From Burkholderiales bacterium (GTDB taxonomy: Bacteria > Pseudomonadota > Gammaproteobacteria > Burkholderiales > WYBJ01): a stretch of DNA of 64,000 nucleotides. The stretch spans positions 81,414 through 145,413 of the forward strand of contig JADLAC010000052.1 of assembly GCA_020848435.1 (NCBI GenBank), written 5' to 3'. The notes beneath the pieces were generated by a model. It worked only from the letters and a program-made list of their open reading frames with translations, was not told the DNA's origin and did no database searches. This document shows, one piece after another, positions 45,247 to 54,801 of this stretch (position 1 is the stretch's first letter; each line of letters opens with the position of its first letter). Made by a program: the position numbers and the translations under genes.

Positions 45247-46155
45247 CTAGCTTTCCTTGGCGAGCTCGGCGGCCACCACGGCGGCGACGCGATTCGAAAA
45301 CAGCAGCGCCACGTGACCGTGGCCCGACACATCGATGTTGCGAGCGCCCTCCAGCAGCGCGCTTTGCGGCGGGATGACCAGCTCATCGTGCAGGCTGTAG
45401 AGCGCGGTCGTCGGCACGCTCAGGGCAGCCGGTTCCGCGGCGCGCAAGGCGGACAGCCATGAGCTGCCGGGGAGGAGCTCGCGTGCGGCCGCGCCGAATG
45501 CGAATCGTGCCATGCGACTGCCTCGATGCGGGCAGCCGATCGTGATCAAGCGCTCGATGCGCGCCGCACCGTGGCGTACGATCGCGCGCCTCACCACGAG
45601 CCCGCCCATGCTATGAGCGACCAGCGCCACGCGCCCTAGTGCCGACCGCGCCGCCGCTTGCTCGATCGTCGCGGCCAGCCAATCGGCCTGCCGATCGATG
45701 CTCCCCAGCACCGGGCCGAGATCGGCAACGAGCAACGGACCCACGCCGGCACGCCGTAGACGCTGTGCGAGCCCGTGCCAGATAGCGCCGTTGGAATAGA
45801 TGCCGTGCACCAGGATCACAGGCCGGCCCGCTCGCGTACGAGGGCCGTCGGGCCAAGAAAGCGTCCGGCGCGAAAGTGGCATGTGCAATCCGTAGACACG
45901 CGCCAGCGCCATCGCTTCGCGCACGAACAAGGCGCAAGCATCGAACACGCCGAGCTTGGGGTGGGGAGCGCCGGCCCGCAACACGGCGGCCACGAGGAAC
46001 ACCGCCGCAACGGCCGCGAATCGCCAAGCGAGCGCGATCGCGCCGATGGCAAGGGCGATGCCCCACCAGGGTGCGGTCGCGGCGAGACTGCGAGCGACAC
46101 CCCAGTACACAAGAAGCTCGAGCAGGAGCAGGACGCGAAGAAAGGCGGCGAGCAT
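45247..46155 (-). CDS. Membrane-anchored alpha/beta-fold hydrolase (lipase-like)
   Basis: A 302-residue hydrolase. Two N-terminal membrane helices (about 3-25 and 30-60) precede an alpha/beta domain with the oxyanion HGIYSNGAIW, the nucleophile Ser182 in AHSMGG, an acid in SLHDEL and the histidine in SGHGHVALL. CPHRGS near 208 is typical of triacylglycerol-lipase-like PGAP1/LipA relatives. It is convergent with the reductase gene, 46 bases apart. Anchored at the inner membrane, it could hydrolyse wax esters or lipids, but esterase activity on other substrates cannot be excluded. Confidence 0.85.
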   Translation of the reverse strand: MLAAFLRVLLLLELLVYWGVARSLAATAPWWGIALAIGAIALAWRFAAVAAVFLVAAVLRAGAPHPKLGVFDACALFVREAMALARVYGLHMPLSRRTLSWPDGPRTRAGRPVILVHGIYSNGAIWHGLAQRLRRAGVGPLLVADLGPVLGSIDRQADWLAATIEQAAARSALGRVALVAHSMGGLVVRRAIVRHGAARIERLITIGCPHRGSRMARFAFGAAARELLPGSSWLSALRAAEPAALSVPTTALYSLHDELVIPPQSALLEGARNIDVSGHGHVALLFSNRVAAVVAAELAKES

Positions 46156-46179
46156 TTTCTGAGAGTGTGGGCTGCGTGG

Positions 46180-46245
46180 GAGCCTGTCGGACTCGATTTC
46201 ACGGGTGCGACGCAGGCCCCTCGGGTTGCGCCCATAGAGTCCGAC
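46180..46245. repeat. Dispersed intergenic repeat, copy B with inverted partner
   Basis: GAGCCTGTCGGACTCGATT at 46180-46198 equals the minus-strand copy at 2643-2661. Its GTCGGACTC (46186-46194) pairs perfectly with GAGTCCGAC at 46237-46245, 42 bases on, so a hairpin could form. A GACCGGTCCC tail follows. Confidence 0.6.
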
Positions 46246-46416
46246 CGGTCCCTAGCGGGGATGCCGTCAGGCCATCTTACCAATCGGCTGGCGAGACCTG
46301 CCACTCTCCGGGCTCTGGGTGCGGCGCAACAATGGCGCGATGCCGCGATGGTGGGCGCCTAGGATGACCACGTGCGTGTGAGCACGATAGTAAATATTTT
46401 CGTTCCGGCGATACAC

Positions 46417-46461
46417 TCGATTGGAATATCGGTACGATTCCGGTCCCCGATTCGATTGGAA
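46417..46461 (+). promoter_or_regulatory. Direct repeat upstream of the ABC importer operon
   Basis: TCGATTGGAA occurs at 46417-46426 and 46452-46461, 35 bases apart, just before the first ATPase gene at 46471. Spacing of about three and a half helical turns and the AT-rich flank suggest a regulator site, but the second copy is only ten bases from the ATG. Confidence 0.3.
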
Positions 46462-46470
46462 CGAGTCGCT

Positions 46471-47465
46471 ATGCCCGCACCGCTGCTTTCGGTCGTATCG
46501 CTGGTCACCCAGTTCTCGACCCGCTCGGGTATCGTCAAGGCGGTCGACGGCGTGAGCTGGGATGTCGAGGCCGGCGAGACGGTTGCCCTGGTGGGTGAAT
46601 CGGGCTGCGGCAAGAGTGCCAGCGCGCTGTCGGTCATGCGGCTCATTGCCGAGCCGGCCGGCCGGATCGTCTCCGGCCAGGTGCTGTTCAAGGGCCGCGA
46701 CCTGCTCGCGCTGAGCGCGGAACAGATGCGCCGGGTGCGCGGGCGCGAGATCGGCATGATCTTCCAGGAGCCCATGACCTCGCTCAACCCGGTGTTGAGC
46801 GTCGGGCGCCAGCTCACCGAGGGTCTGGAGATCCATCTCGGCATGACGCCGGGCGCAGCGCGCGCGCGCGCCCTGGAGCTGCTCGGCATGGTCGGAATAC
46901 CCGACGCCGAGCGCCGGCTCAAGCAGTATCCGCACCAGTTCAGCGGCGGCATGCGCCAGCGCATGATGATCGCCATGGCACTATCGTGCGACCCGGCGCT
47001 CATCCTGGCCGACGAGCCGACCACCGCGCTCGACGTGACCAGCCAGGCACAGATCCTGGAGCTGATGAAATCGCTGTCGCAGAAGCTCGGCGTGGCGATG
47101 CTCATCATCACCCACAACCTGGGAGTGGTGGCGCGTTATGCCGATCGGGTGAACGTCATGTACGCCGGCAAGATCATCGAGCGGGCGAGCGCGCGCGAGC
47201 TGTATGCCAACCCGCGCCATCCCTACACCGAGGGCTTGCTGCGTTCGGTGCCGCGGCTCGACGAGCCGCGCCGGGCGCGGCTGGCGCCGATCGAAGGCCA
47301 GCCGCCGGATCTCACGCGCCTGCCCAGGGGCTGCTCGTTTGCGCCGCGTTGCCGCTGGCGCGAGGATCGTTGCGAGCGCGAGGCACCTGCGCTCGCGGCA
47401 TTGCGCGGCGAGTGGCACATGAGCGCGTGCTGGCAGGCCGAGCGGCTCGGCGAGGCGGTCACGCA

Positions 47466-47469
<4 letters not shown>
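46471..47469 (+). CDS. Oligopeptide/nickel ABC transporter ATP-binding protein (OppD/DppD type)
   Basis: A 332-residue ATPase. Walker A is [12 protein letters not shown], the ABC signature [15 protein letters not shown], Walker [14 protein letters not shown] and the switch THNLGVVA. The C-terminal oligopeptide/dipeptide domain includes [13 protein letters not shown] and the four-cysteine region [15 protein letters not shown], which in this family binds an iron-sulfur cluster or metal. The ATG at 46471 begins [11 protein letters not shown]; an open frame up to 46372 has no resemblance. The stop overlaps the next start (ATGA), and the five-gene importer is complete in order D-F-A-B-C. Confidence 0.94.
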
Positions 47470-48482
<1,013 letters not shown>

Positions 48483-48626
48483 CGCGCGCACCGGCAAGAG
48501 CAATAGGAGCAGAGTCCTTGGCAACTAGCGGCGAGAGGGGTGCAGCGATGACGTAGCACGGCGCGCGGGCGCTCGCTGCACGCGATGCAACACGGCCCGA
48601 CAGCGGCACATCACCAGGAGGAGCAA
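48483..48626. other. Gap before the binding-protein gene
   Basis: 144 bases with a strong AGGAGGAG ribosome-binding site at 48616-48623 and no clear promoter or terminator. Confidence 0.4.
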
Positions 48627-50222
48627 ATGTATAACCGCATCCGTATGCTGTTCATGCTGGCAACGAGCATGGTCATGGCGGCCGCTTGGCCAGCGCTGGC
48701 CCAGGACAAGCCGCGTCCCGGCGGCGAGCTGGTGTTCGCGGTACCTTCGGAGCCGCCGTCCTACGATGGTCACCAGGAAGAGACCTTCGGCTTGATCCAT
48801 CCGGTGGCGCCGCACTACAACACGCTGCTGCGGGTCGATCCCTCCGACAAGACGGGCACCAAGCCGGTCGGCGACCTGGCCGAGTCGTGGACCGTATCGA
48901 GCGATCAGAAGACCTACACCTTCAGGCTCAGGCGCGGCGTGAAATTCCACGACGGCGCCGACATGAGCTCGCGTGACGTCAAGGCATCCTACGACAAGAT
49001 CCTCAACCCGCCGGCGGGCGTCAAGTCGCTGCGCAAGGCCGCATACCAGGCGGTGGAGGCGATCGAAACGCCGGATGCGCATACCATCGTCTTCAGGCTC
49101 AAGTGGCCGGAGTCGTCGTTTCTGCTCAACCTGAGCTCGCCCTGGAACTTCATCTACAAAGCGGACACCCTGGCCAAGGATCCGCGCTGGTACGAAAAGA
49201 ACATCAACGGCACCGGGCCGTTCACGTTCGTCGAGCACGTCAAGGGCTCGCACTGGGTCGGGAAGAAGAACGCCAGCTATTGGGACAAGGGCAAACCCTA
49301 TCTCGACGGCTACCGGGCGGTGTTCATCACCTCGTCCTCGGCGCAAGTCGCCGCGGTGCGCGGCGAGCGCGCCCATATCCAGTTCCGCGGTTTCACCCCG
49401 GCGGACCGCGACAGCCTGGTGAAAGCGCTTGATTCGAAGATCGCGGTGCAGGAAAGCCCCTGGGACTGCGTCTTGATGGTGGCGATGCATCACGAGAAGA
49501 AGCCGTTCAACGACAAGCGCTTCCGCCGGGCATTGACGCTCGCGCTCGATCGCTATACGGCCTCGAAGAACCTGTCGCGGATCGCGATCGTGCGCGACGT
49601 TGCGGGCATCCAGGTGCCGGGGACGCCGTGGGCGACCCCGCCCGAGGATCTGGAGAAGCTCGCGGGCTACGGCAAGGACATCAAGGCCGCGCGCGCCGAG
49701 GCGCGCCAGCTCTTGAAGGAAGCCGGCGTGCCCGAAGGCTACGCGTTCACTTTCAAGAACCGCGGCATTCCGCAGCCCTACGAGCCGCTGGGCATCTGGC
49801 TGATCGACCAGTGGAAGCAGATCGGGCTCAACGTCAAGCAGGAGATCGTCGAGGCGTCGGCCTACCATCCGATGCTCAAGCGCGGCGACTTCGAAGCGGC
49901 GATGGACTTCCAGTGCGGCTTCATCGTCGAGCCCGATCTCGATATCGCCCGCTTCCTCACCAACTCGGATGCGAATTACGGCAAGCACCAGGACAAGGTG
50001 ATCGACGAGCTGTACGTGAAACAGGCGCGCGCCACCAGCCCCGACGAACGGCGCAAGGTCTTGCGCGAGTTCGAGAAGCGCCTGTTGGACGAGGAAGTGC
50101 ACGTGCTCTACACCCTGCAATGGCATCGGATCATTCCGCACAGCGCCAAGGTTAAGGGCTGGACCATCACGCCGAGCCACTATCTCAACAACCAGCTCGA
50201 CACCGTCTGGCTGGCGCAGTAG
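48627..50222 (+). CDS. ABC transporter periplasmic substrate-binding protein (peptide/SBP_bac_5)
   Basis: A 531-residue extracellular solute-binding protein, family 5. The signal peptide MYNRIRMLFMLATSMVMAAAWPALAQ (about 26 residues, here given in two parts) precedes DKPRPGGELVFAVPSEPPSYD. RRGVKFHDG, GTGPFTFVEHV and RFRRALTLALDR are family signatures. These proteins bind peptides, nickel or other small molecules. The ATG at 48627 was chosen over 48585 because AGGAGGAG lies just upstream and the signal peptide begins there. It supplies substrate to the two permeases encoded next. The ligand is not evident. Confidence 0.93.
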   Translation: MYNRIRMLFMLATSMVMAAAWPALAQDKPRPGGELVFAVPSEPPSYDGHQEETFGLIHPVAPHYNTLLRVDPSDKTGTKPVGDLAESWTVSSDQKTYTFRLRRGVKFHDGADMSSRDVKASYDKILNPPAGVKSLRKAAYQAVEAIETPDAHTIVFRLKWPESSFLLNLSSPWNFIYKADTLAKDPRWYEKNINGTGPFTFVEHVKGSHWVGKKNASYWDKGKPYLDGYRAVFITSSSAQVAAVRGERAHIQFRGFTPADRDSLVKALDSKIAVQESPWDCVLMVAMHHEKKPFNDKRFRRALTLALDRYTASKNLSRIAIVRDVAGIQVPGTPWATPPEDLEKLAGYGKDIKAARAEARQLLKEAGVPEGYAFTFKNRGIPQPYEPLGIWLIDQWKQIGLNVKQEIVEASAYHPMLKRGDFEAAMDFQCGFIVEPDLDIARFLTNSDANYGKHQDKVIDELYVKQARATSPDERRKVLREFEKRLLDEEVHVLYTLQWHRIIPHSAKVKGWTITPSHYLNNQLDTVWLAQ

Positions 50223-50238
50223 GCAAGGTGCGGCGGGC

Positions 50239-51192
50239 ATGGGCGCGTACCTGGTCAAGCGCTTCCTGTTGATGTTCCCCACGCTGCTCGGCGTGGCGCT
50301 GGTCACGTTCCTGCTGATCCGCGTCATCCCCGGCGACGTGGTGGAGCTGCGCTATTCCGGCGACCGCGGCGCGGTGTCGCAGGAAGTGATCGACCAGGAA
50401 CGCGCCCGCATCGGGCTCGATCAGCCAGTGTGGAAGCAGCTCGGCACCTGGCTCATCGGCATGGCGAAGCTCGATTTCGGCACCTCGATGTGGACCGGTG
50501 CCCCGATCTGGGACGAGATCCGCTTGCGCTTCGCGCTGTCGCTTCAAGTGGCGATCATGGCGACGATCGTCGCGGTGCTGCTGGCGCTGCCGCTGGGCGT
50601 GCTGGCGGCGTTGAAGCAGGACACCTGGATCGACTATGCCGTGCGCATCTTCTCCATCGCGGGGCTCGCCGTGCCCTCGTTCTGGCTCGGCATCATGTTC
50701 ATCCTGGTGTTGCTGATCGTGTTCAAATGGCTGCCCCCCATGGTTTACACCCCCTTCTGGGTGGATCCCTGGGCGAACATGCAGCAGCTCATCTGGCCCG
50801 CGCTCGCGGTGGGCTACCGCTACTCGGCCGTGGCCACCCGCATGACCCGCTCGGCCATGCTCGAGGTGCTGCGCGAGGACTATATCCGGACCGCAAGAGC
50901 CAAGGGGCTATGGCAAAGCCTGCTGCTGCGCCGCCATGCGCTCAAGAACGCCATGCTGCCGGTGATGACCGTGGTCGGAGTCGAGTTCGCGTTCTTGATC
51001 GGCGGACTGGTGGTGACCGAGCAGGTGTTCAACCTGAACGGCCTGGGCTTGCTGTTCGTGCAGGCCGTTTCGCATCGCGACTACACCTTGATCCAGGCGC
51101 TGGTGATGCTGGTCGCCGGCATTTTCATCGTCATGAATTTCCTGCTCGATGTCGCCTTCGCCTGGCTCGATCCGCGAGTGCGTTATGCCTGA
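50239..51192 (+). CDS. ABC transporter permease (DppB/OppB type)
   Basis: A 317-residue inner-membrane permease. The N-terminal helix MGAYLVKRFLLMFPTLLGVALVTFLLIR starts the fold (given as one continuous segment of fewer than 30 residues, first 18 most conserved), with five more helices following. The coupling (EAA) loop is REDYIRTARAKGLWQSLLLR, and ALKNAMLPVMTVVG follows. It pairs with the DppC-type permease. Gene order and spacing (16 bases after the binding protein gene) indicate co-transcription. Confidence 0.92.
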   Translation: MGAYLVKRFLLMFPTLLGVALVTFLLIRVIPGDVVELRYSGDRGAVSQEVIDQERARIGLDQPVWKQLGTWLIGMAKLDFGTSMWTGAPIWDEIRLRFALSLQVAIMATIVAVLLALPLGVLAALKQDTWIDYAVRIFSIAGLAVPSFWLGIMFILVLLIVFKWLPPMVYTPFWVDPWANMQQLIWPALAVGYRYSAVATRMTRSAMLEVLREDYIRTARAKGLWQSLLLRRHALKNAMLPVMTVVGVEFAFLIGGLVVTEQVFNLNGLGLLFVQAVSHRDYTLIQALVMLVAGIFIVMNFLLDVAFAWLDPRVRYA

Positions 51193-51219
51193 GCGGGCAG
51201 CGCGAAAAGGAGCGGCACG

Positions 51220-52107
51220 ATGAGCGAGCTGGTCGCCAGCCTGGATGTCCCGTCGCGCAGCAGCCGTTGGATCGGCGCTTGCCGCGACTTCATCGGCCGC
51301 AGGCCGCTCGGTGCGATCGGCGCCGGCGTGATCGTGCTCATGTTCGTCGCGGCGCTGGCCGCACCGCTGATCGCCCCCTACGATCCGGTGGCCGTCGATT
51401 TCGCCGCGATGCTGGCGCCGCCTTCGGCCGAGCACTGGCTGGGCACCGATGCGTTCGGGCGCGATGTGCTGTCGCGCTTGATCTACGGATCGCAGACCGC
51501 CTTGGTGGTAGGGTTCGGGGCATCCCTGCTGGGCGCCACGATTGGCGCGCTGATCGGCGTCGCGAGCGCGTACTTCGGCGGCCGGATCGATCTGTTCCTG
51601 CAGCGGATCATGGACGTGCTGCTGTCGTTTCCGCTCATCATCCTGGCGCTCGCCCTGGTCGCGATCCTGGGCAATTCCATCCCCAATCTCATCATCGCCA
51701 TCATGGTGCCCATGATTCCGCGCTGCGCGCTGGTGATCCGCTCCTCCGCGCTGTCGATCCGCGAGATGCCTTATGTCGATGCGGCCCGGGCGGCGGGCTT
51801 CGGTCATTCGCGCATCATCCTGCGCCACATGTTGCCCAACGTGATGGCTTCCTACCTGGTCATGCTGACGGCATTCCTGGGCCAGGCGATCCTGCTCGAG
51901 GCCTCGCTGTCGTTCCTCGGCCTGGGCGTGCAGGAGCCGCTGCCGGCCTGGGGCTTGATGCTGCGCGGCGCGGCGGTGGAGTTCGCCGAGACCGCGCCCT
52001 GGATGGCGATCTTTCCCGGCGTGGCCATCAGTCTGGCGGTGTTCGCCTTCAACCTGTTCGGCGACTCGCTGCGCGACGCGCTCGATCCGCGCCTGCGCAC
52101 GCAGTAG
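51220..52107 (+). CDS. ABC transporter permease (DppC/OppC type)
   Basis: A 295-residue permease. An N-terminal cytoplasmic stretch with the OppC-type motif FIGRRPLGAIGAGVIVLM leads into the first helix; HWLGTDAFGRDVLSRLIYGS is the periplasmic signature of the family. The EAA loop is MPYVDAARAAGFGHSRIILR, and the C-terminus LFGDSLRDALDPRLR is typical. AAGGAG lies eight bases before the ATG. It completes the importer; the ATPases bind the EAA loops of both permeases. Confidence 0.93.
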   Translation: MSELVASLDVPSRSSRWIGACRDFIGRRPLGAIGAGVIVLMFVAALAAPLIAPYDPVAVDFAAMLAPPSAEHWLGTDAFGRDVLSRLIYGSQTALVVGFGASLLGATIGALIGVASAYFGGRIDLFLQRIMDVLLSFPLIILALALVAILGNSIPNLIIAIMVPMIPRCALVIRSSALSIREMPYVDAARAAGFGHSRIILRHMLPNVMASYLVMLTAFLGQAILLEASLSFLGLGVQEPLPAWGLMLRGAAVEFAETAPWMAIFPGVAISLAVFAFNLFGDSLRDALDPRLRTQ

Positions 52108-52209
52108 CGCGCCCGCCACTCAGACCGACTTCCTCAGGCGCGAGGGCTGCGTTCGCGAATCCCTGGCAGGGGCGCGCCGCGACGAAAGTTCCAGGCTAGA
52201 ATCGGCCGC

Positions 52210-52788
52210 ATGAGCTTCGCGGCATGGTGTGAATTCCGGCGCTCGCGCTTGTGGGCGGCGCTCAACCGCAACGAACGAGCGGTTGCGGCGCTGGAGCGTC
52301 TGTTGGCGCTGGAGCCGCAGTATCCCGGCGCGCACGCGAGCCTGGGCTACCTGAACGAATTGCTGGGCCGCCATGCACGTGCCGGTGCGCATTTTCGTTC
52401 CGCGCTCGCGGCCGAGCCGAACAGTGCGGCACTGCATTTCGACCTCGGCTTCGTCCAGCAGCAGATGCATCGTCATGAGGAGGCGCTCGGCGCCCTGCAC
52501 GAGGCCGTCCGGCTAGATCCCAAGCTCGACCGCGCCTGGTACGGCATGGGACTTTCGTTGCGCAGCCTCGGCCGCCACGACGAGGCCGTGAAGGCGTTCC
52601 AGCGGGCCGCCGAGCTGCAACCGATGAACGGGATCGCGTGGTTCGAGCTGGGGCTTGCGTATCATGCGCTGGGGCGCTCGCAGCAACTGGAGCAGGTACT
52701 GACGACCTTGAGCGGGTTCGACCCCAAGACGGCGAACAGGCTGGTGCAGGCGACGCGAGCGCCGGGGCCGAGCGTGTCGAAGGCGTGA
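52210..52788 (+). CDS. TPR-repeat protein
   Basis: A 192-residue protein built from about four tetratricopeptide repeats, for example NSAALHFDLGFVQQQMHRHEE and DRAWYGMGLSLRSLGRHDEA, with the W/L-G-Y-A-F-A-P spacing. There is no signal peptide or membrane helix. It would act as a protein-binding scaffold. A short disordered tail (RAPGPSVSKA) ends the protein. It lies 102 bases after the ABC permease, and its own promoter or read-through cannot be told apart. No partner is evident. Confidence 0.85.
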   Translation: MSFAAWCEFRRSRLWAALNRNERAVAALERLLALEPQYPGAHASLGYLNELLGRHARAGAHFRSALAAEPNSAALHFDLGFVQQQMHRHEEALGALHEAVRLDPKLDRAWYGMGLSLRSLGRHDEAVKAFQRAAELQPMNGIAWFELGLAYHALGRSQQLEQVLTTLSGFDPKTANRLVQATRAPGPSVSKA

Positions 52789-52789
52789 G

Positions 52790-53098
52790 TTACAAGCTTT
52801 CGATCGGCATGGCGCGGGCGACGATTTCCTGCTGCCGGAAGCGCCTTGAAAGCTTGTCCCGGTAGCGCGACCACCAGTCGCGCTCCAGCGCATCCACCAT
52901 CACCTCCACCACGACCACGTCGTCGTGCTGTACGTATCCTGCATCGTTCTTCCAGGTGCCCTCGGCGGGCGCGCGCGTGTACAGCGTCGCCCCGCCGAAG
53001 CGCTCGGTCAGCTCGCGGCGCACGCGTTCGAAGCGGCTGCGCGGCAGCGCCCGATTGTCGTTGTCGTACAGAGGGAGCAGGATCTGGACCAGGTGCAT
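52790..53098 (-). CDS. Conserved hypothetical small protein
   Basis: A 102-residue cytosolic protein. It starts MHLVQILLPLYDNDNRALPRSRF and contains RELTERFGGATLYTRAPAEGTW and DDVVVVEVMVDALERDWW. This pattern recurs in uncharacterised proteins of Proteobacteria that I recall only as hypothetical. The ATG at 53098 matches that start; the frame extends to 53140 without resemblance. It overlaps nothing: its stop is two bases past the TPR gene's stop on the opposite strand. Function unknown. Confidence 0.75.
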   Translation of the reverse strand: MHLVQILLPLYDNDNRALPRSRFERVRRELTERFGGATLYTRAPAEGTWKNDAGYVQHDDVVVVEVMVDALERDWWSRYRDKLSRRFRQQEIVARAMPIESL

Positions 53099-53451
53099 GG
53101 CGAGCAGCCGCAAACCGATCAGGGACGTGTTGAAGCGCAAGCGCTGTCAGGCCCTGCGCGCCGAGCGCTTCATCCGAATGCGCGCGTCACCTCCGCCCTG
53201 TCCGGGTCTCCTTGTCCTTGCTTCGCTTCAGGCGCCCTCGGAGCTTCCGTCACCGGACGGCGATGCTGCTCGGCACACGGTGCCGAGCAGGGTGCTTGCC
53301 TTGCGCGAACGTTGAATACCTCCCAACGGATCACAGCGGCCGAATCTGTAGCAGCCCCCCGATTCTGCACCGCTGCATGACAGTGTCAAGAGCTGTCGTC
53401 GCCGCGCTCGTCCGCGCCCTGGCACGCTCGTGACAGGTGCGCTGTTTGCAT
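53099..53451. other. Intergenic region with a perfect hairpin
   Basis: A 353-base gap between two leftward genes. No gene was found; several overlapping frames are antisense or arginine-rich noise. Its main feature is the hairpin at 53266-53290. Confidence 0.5.
53266..53290. other. Perfect 11-bp hairpin
   Basis: Arms CTGCTCGGCAC (53266-53276) and GTGCCGAGCAG (53280-53290) around a three-base loop ACG. There is no T-run on either strand, so it is not a classical intrinsic terminator. It may mark transcript processing or a protein-binding site. Confidence 0.55.
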
Positions 53452-54720
53452 TCAGGACCGCGGCGCGCCGGCGATGCAGCATCGCTTGTATTTCTTTCCG
53501 CTGCCGCAGGGACACGGATCGTTGCGGCCTGCGCGCGCTGCCGGTTGCGCGTCGGCCTCGCGCAAGCGGCGCGCGAGCTCCTCGATGGGATAGCCGGCCT
53601 GCTCGAGGGCGGCGAGCTGGCGCAAGTGCGCCCTGGTGTGCTCGAAGAACGCCTTCAGCCCCGAGCACAGGTAATTCAGCCCGGGCTCGCCCTCGGGCGA
53701 GGCGATGAAGCGGTCCTTGGGGCAGCCGCCGTTGCACAGGTCCAGAAACTCGCATTCCCGGCACAGCCGCGGCAGCCGTGACTTCTTGGCTGCGCCGAAC
53801 GCGCGTTGCGCCGCGCTCTCCAGCATTTCGTGCAGCGGGCGCTCGCGGATATTGCCGAGGCAGTGCGCGGCGTCGACGAAGTGATCGCAGGAGTAGAAAT
53901 CGCCGTTGTGCTCGACCACGGCGATGTCGCCGCAGGTGGGGCGGAAGACGCACAGCGCGTGCGCCATGCCGCGATAGGGACGGTAGGCTTCGTCGAAATT
54001 CTGGATCACCATGCGGGCGCTATCGTGCCGGATCCATTCATCGAAGATCGCGCACAGGAAGCTGCCGTAGGCATCGGCGGGGACGGTTTCCGGACGCAGC
54101 TCGCCGTCGGGCCGGCGCGCGACCATCGGCAGGAACTGGAGGTAGCCGACGCCGAGGTCGCGAAAGAAGCGATAGACGTGCAGCGGCTGCTGCACGTTCC
54201 TCGCGTGCACCACGCAGAGCACGTCCGGGCGCACGCCGTGGCGGCGCAGAAGCCGATAAGCCTGGGTGGCGTGCCGGTGGGTCGAACGATCGGACTTGCT
54301 GATGCGGTAGACGTCGTGCGCTTCGCGCGGACCGTCGATGCTCAGACCGACGTAGAACTTCTCCGCGGCGAGAAATCGCCCCCAGTCGTCATCGATCAGC
54401 GTCCCGTTGGTTTGTATGCCGTTCAGGATTTCGCGTCCCGCGGGGCAGTGCCTGCGTTGCAGCGCCACCACGCGGCGAAAGTAGTCGAGCCCGAGCAGAG
54501 TGGGTTCCCCGCCATGCCAGGAAAAAAGAATCGCCTTGGTAGGACACGCTTCGATGTGCTGCACGATGTAGCTCTCGAGCAGCCGCTCGTCCATGCGCAT
54601 GCTGGGCGCAGCCGGATACAAATCGCGGCTTCGCAGGTAGTAACAATAGCTGCAATCGAGATTGCACACCGCCCCGAGCGGCTTCGCCAGGACTTGAAAC
54701 TCGTGCGAGATGGCAGGCAT
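53452..54720 (-). CDS. Anaerobic sulfatase-maturase-like radical SAM protein with SEC-C tail
   Basis: A 422-residue radical SAM/SPASM enzyme. The [4Fe-4S] motif is CNLDCSYCYYL at about residues 19-29, then GEPTLLGLDYF, IQTNGTLID and GLSIDGPREAHD; the C-terminal SPASM cysteines include CGDIAVV, CDHF, CRECEFLDLCNGGCPKD and CSGLK. This is the anSME pattern, which oxidises Cys or Ser to formylglycine in sulfatases. After residue about 390 comes a SEC-C zinc motif, NDPCPCGSGKKYKRCC. No sulfatase gene is in the window, so its substrate is unknown. Its C-terminal SEC-C is unusual for this class. Confidence 0.88.
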   Translation of the reverse strand: MPAISHEFQVLAKPLGAVCNLDCSYCYYLRSRDLYPAAPSMRMDERLLESYIVQHIEACPTKAILFSWHGGEPTLLGLDYFRRVVALQRRHCPAGREILNGIQTNGTLIDDDWGRFLAAEKFYVGLSIDGPREAHDVYRISKSDRSTHRHATQAYRLLRRHGVRPDVLCVVHARNVQQPLHVYRFFRDLGVGYLQFLPMVARRPDGELRPETVPADAYGSFLCAIFDEWIRHDSARMVIQNFDEAYRPYRGMAHALCVFRPTCGDIAVVEHNGDFYSCDHFVDAAHCLGNIRERPLHEMLESAAQRAFGAAKKSRLPRLCRECEFLDLCNGGCPKDRFIASPEGEPGLNYLCSGLKAFFEHTRAHLRQLAALEQAGYPIEELARRLREADAQPAARAGRNDPCPCGSGKKYKRCCIAGAPRS

Positions 54721-54801
54721 GTCAGCGCGTCACTGATCTGAATCAATCGGAACGTCCCACCGCAGCGTACCAGAGTGTCGCCGCCGCGGGCGTGGTGTCG
54801 A

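Larger units (their letters stand above)
46156..46470. other. Intergenic region before the ABC transporter genes
   Basis: A 315-base gap between divergent genes. It contains one 19-base dispersed repeat copy (46180-46198) paired with an inverted GAGTCCGAC at 46237-46245, then an AT-rich segment around 46389-46400 and a 10-base direct repeat TCGATTGGAA at 46417-46426 and 46452-46461. TACACT at 46412-46417 could be a -10. No gene was found. Confidence 0.5.

Noticed and set aside
53266..53290. Intrinsic terminator
   Set aside because: The hairpin is strong but no T-run follows on either strand.
53228..53953. 241-codon open frame overlapping the maturase end
   Set aside because: Arginine-rich frame overlapping the SPASM and SEC-C coding region in another frame.
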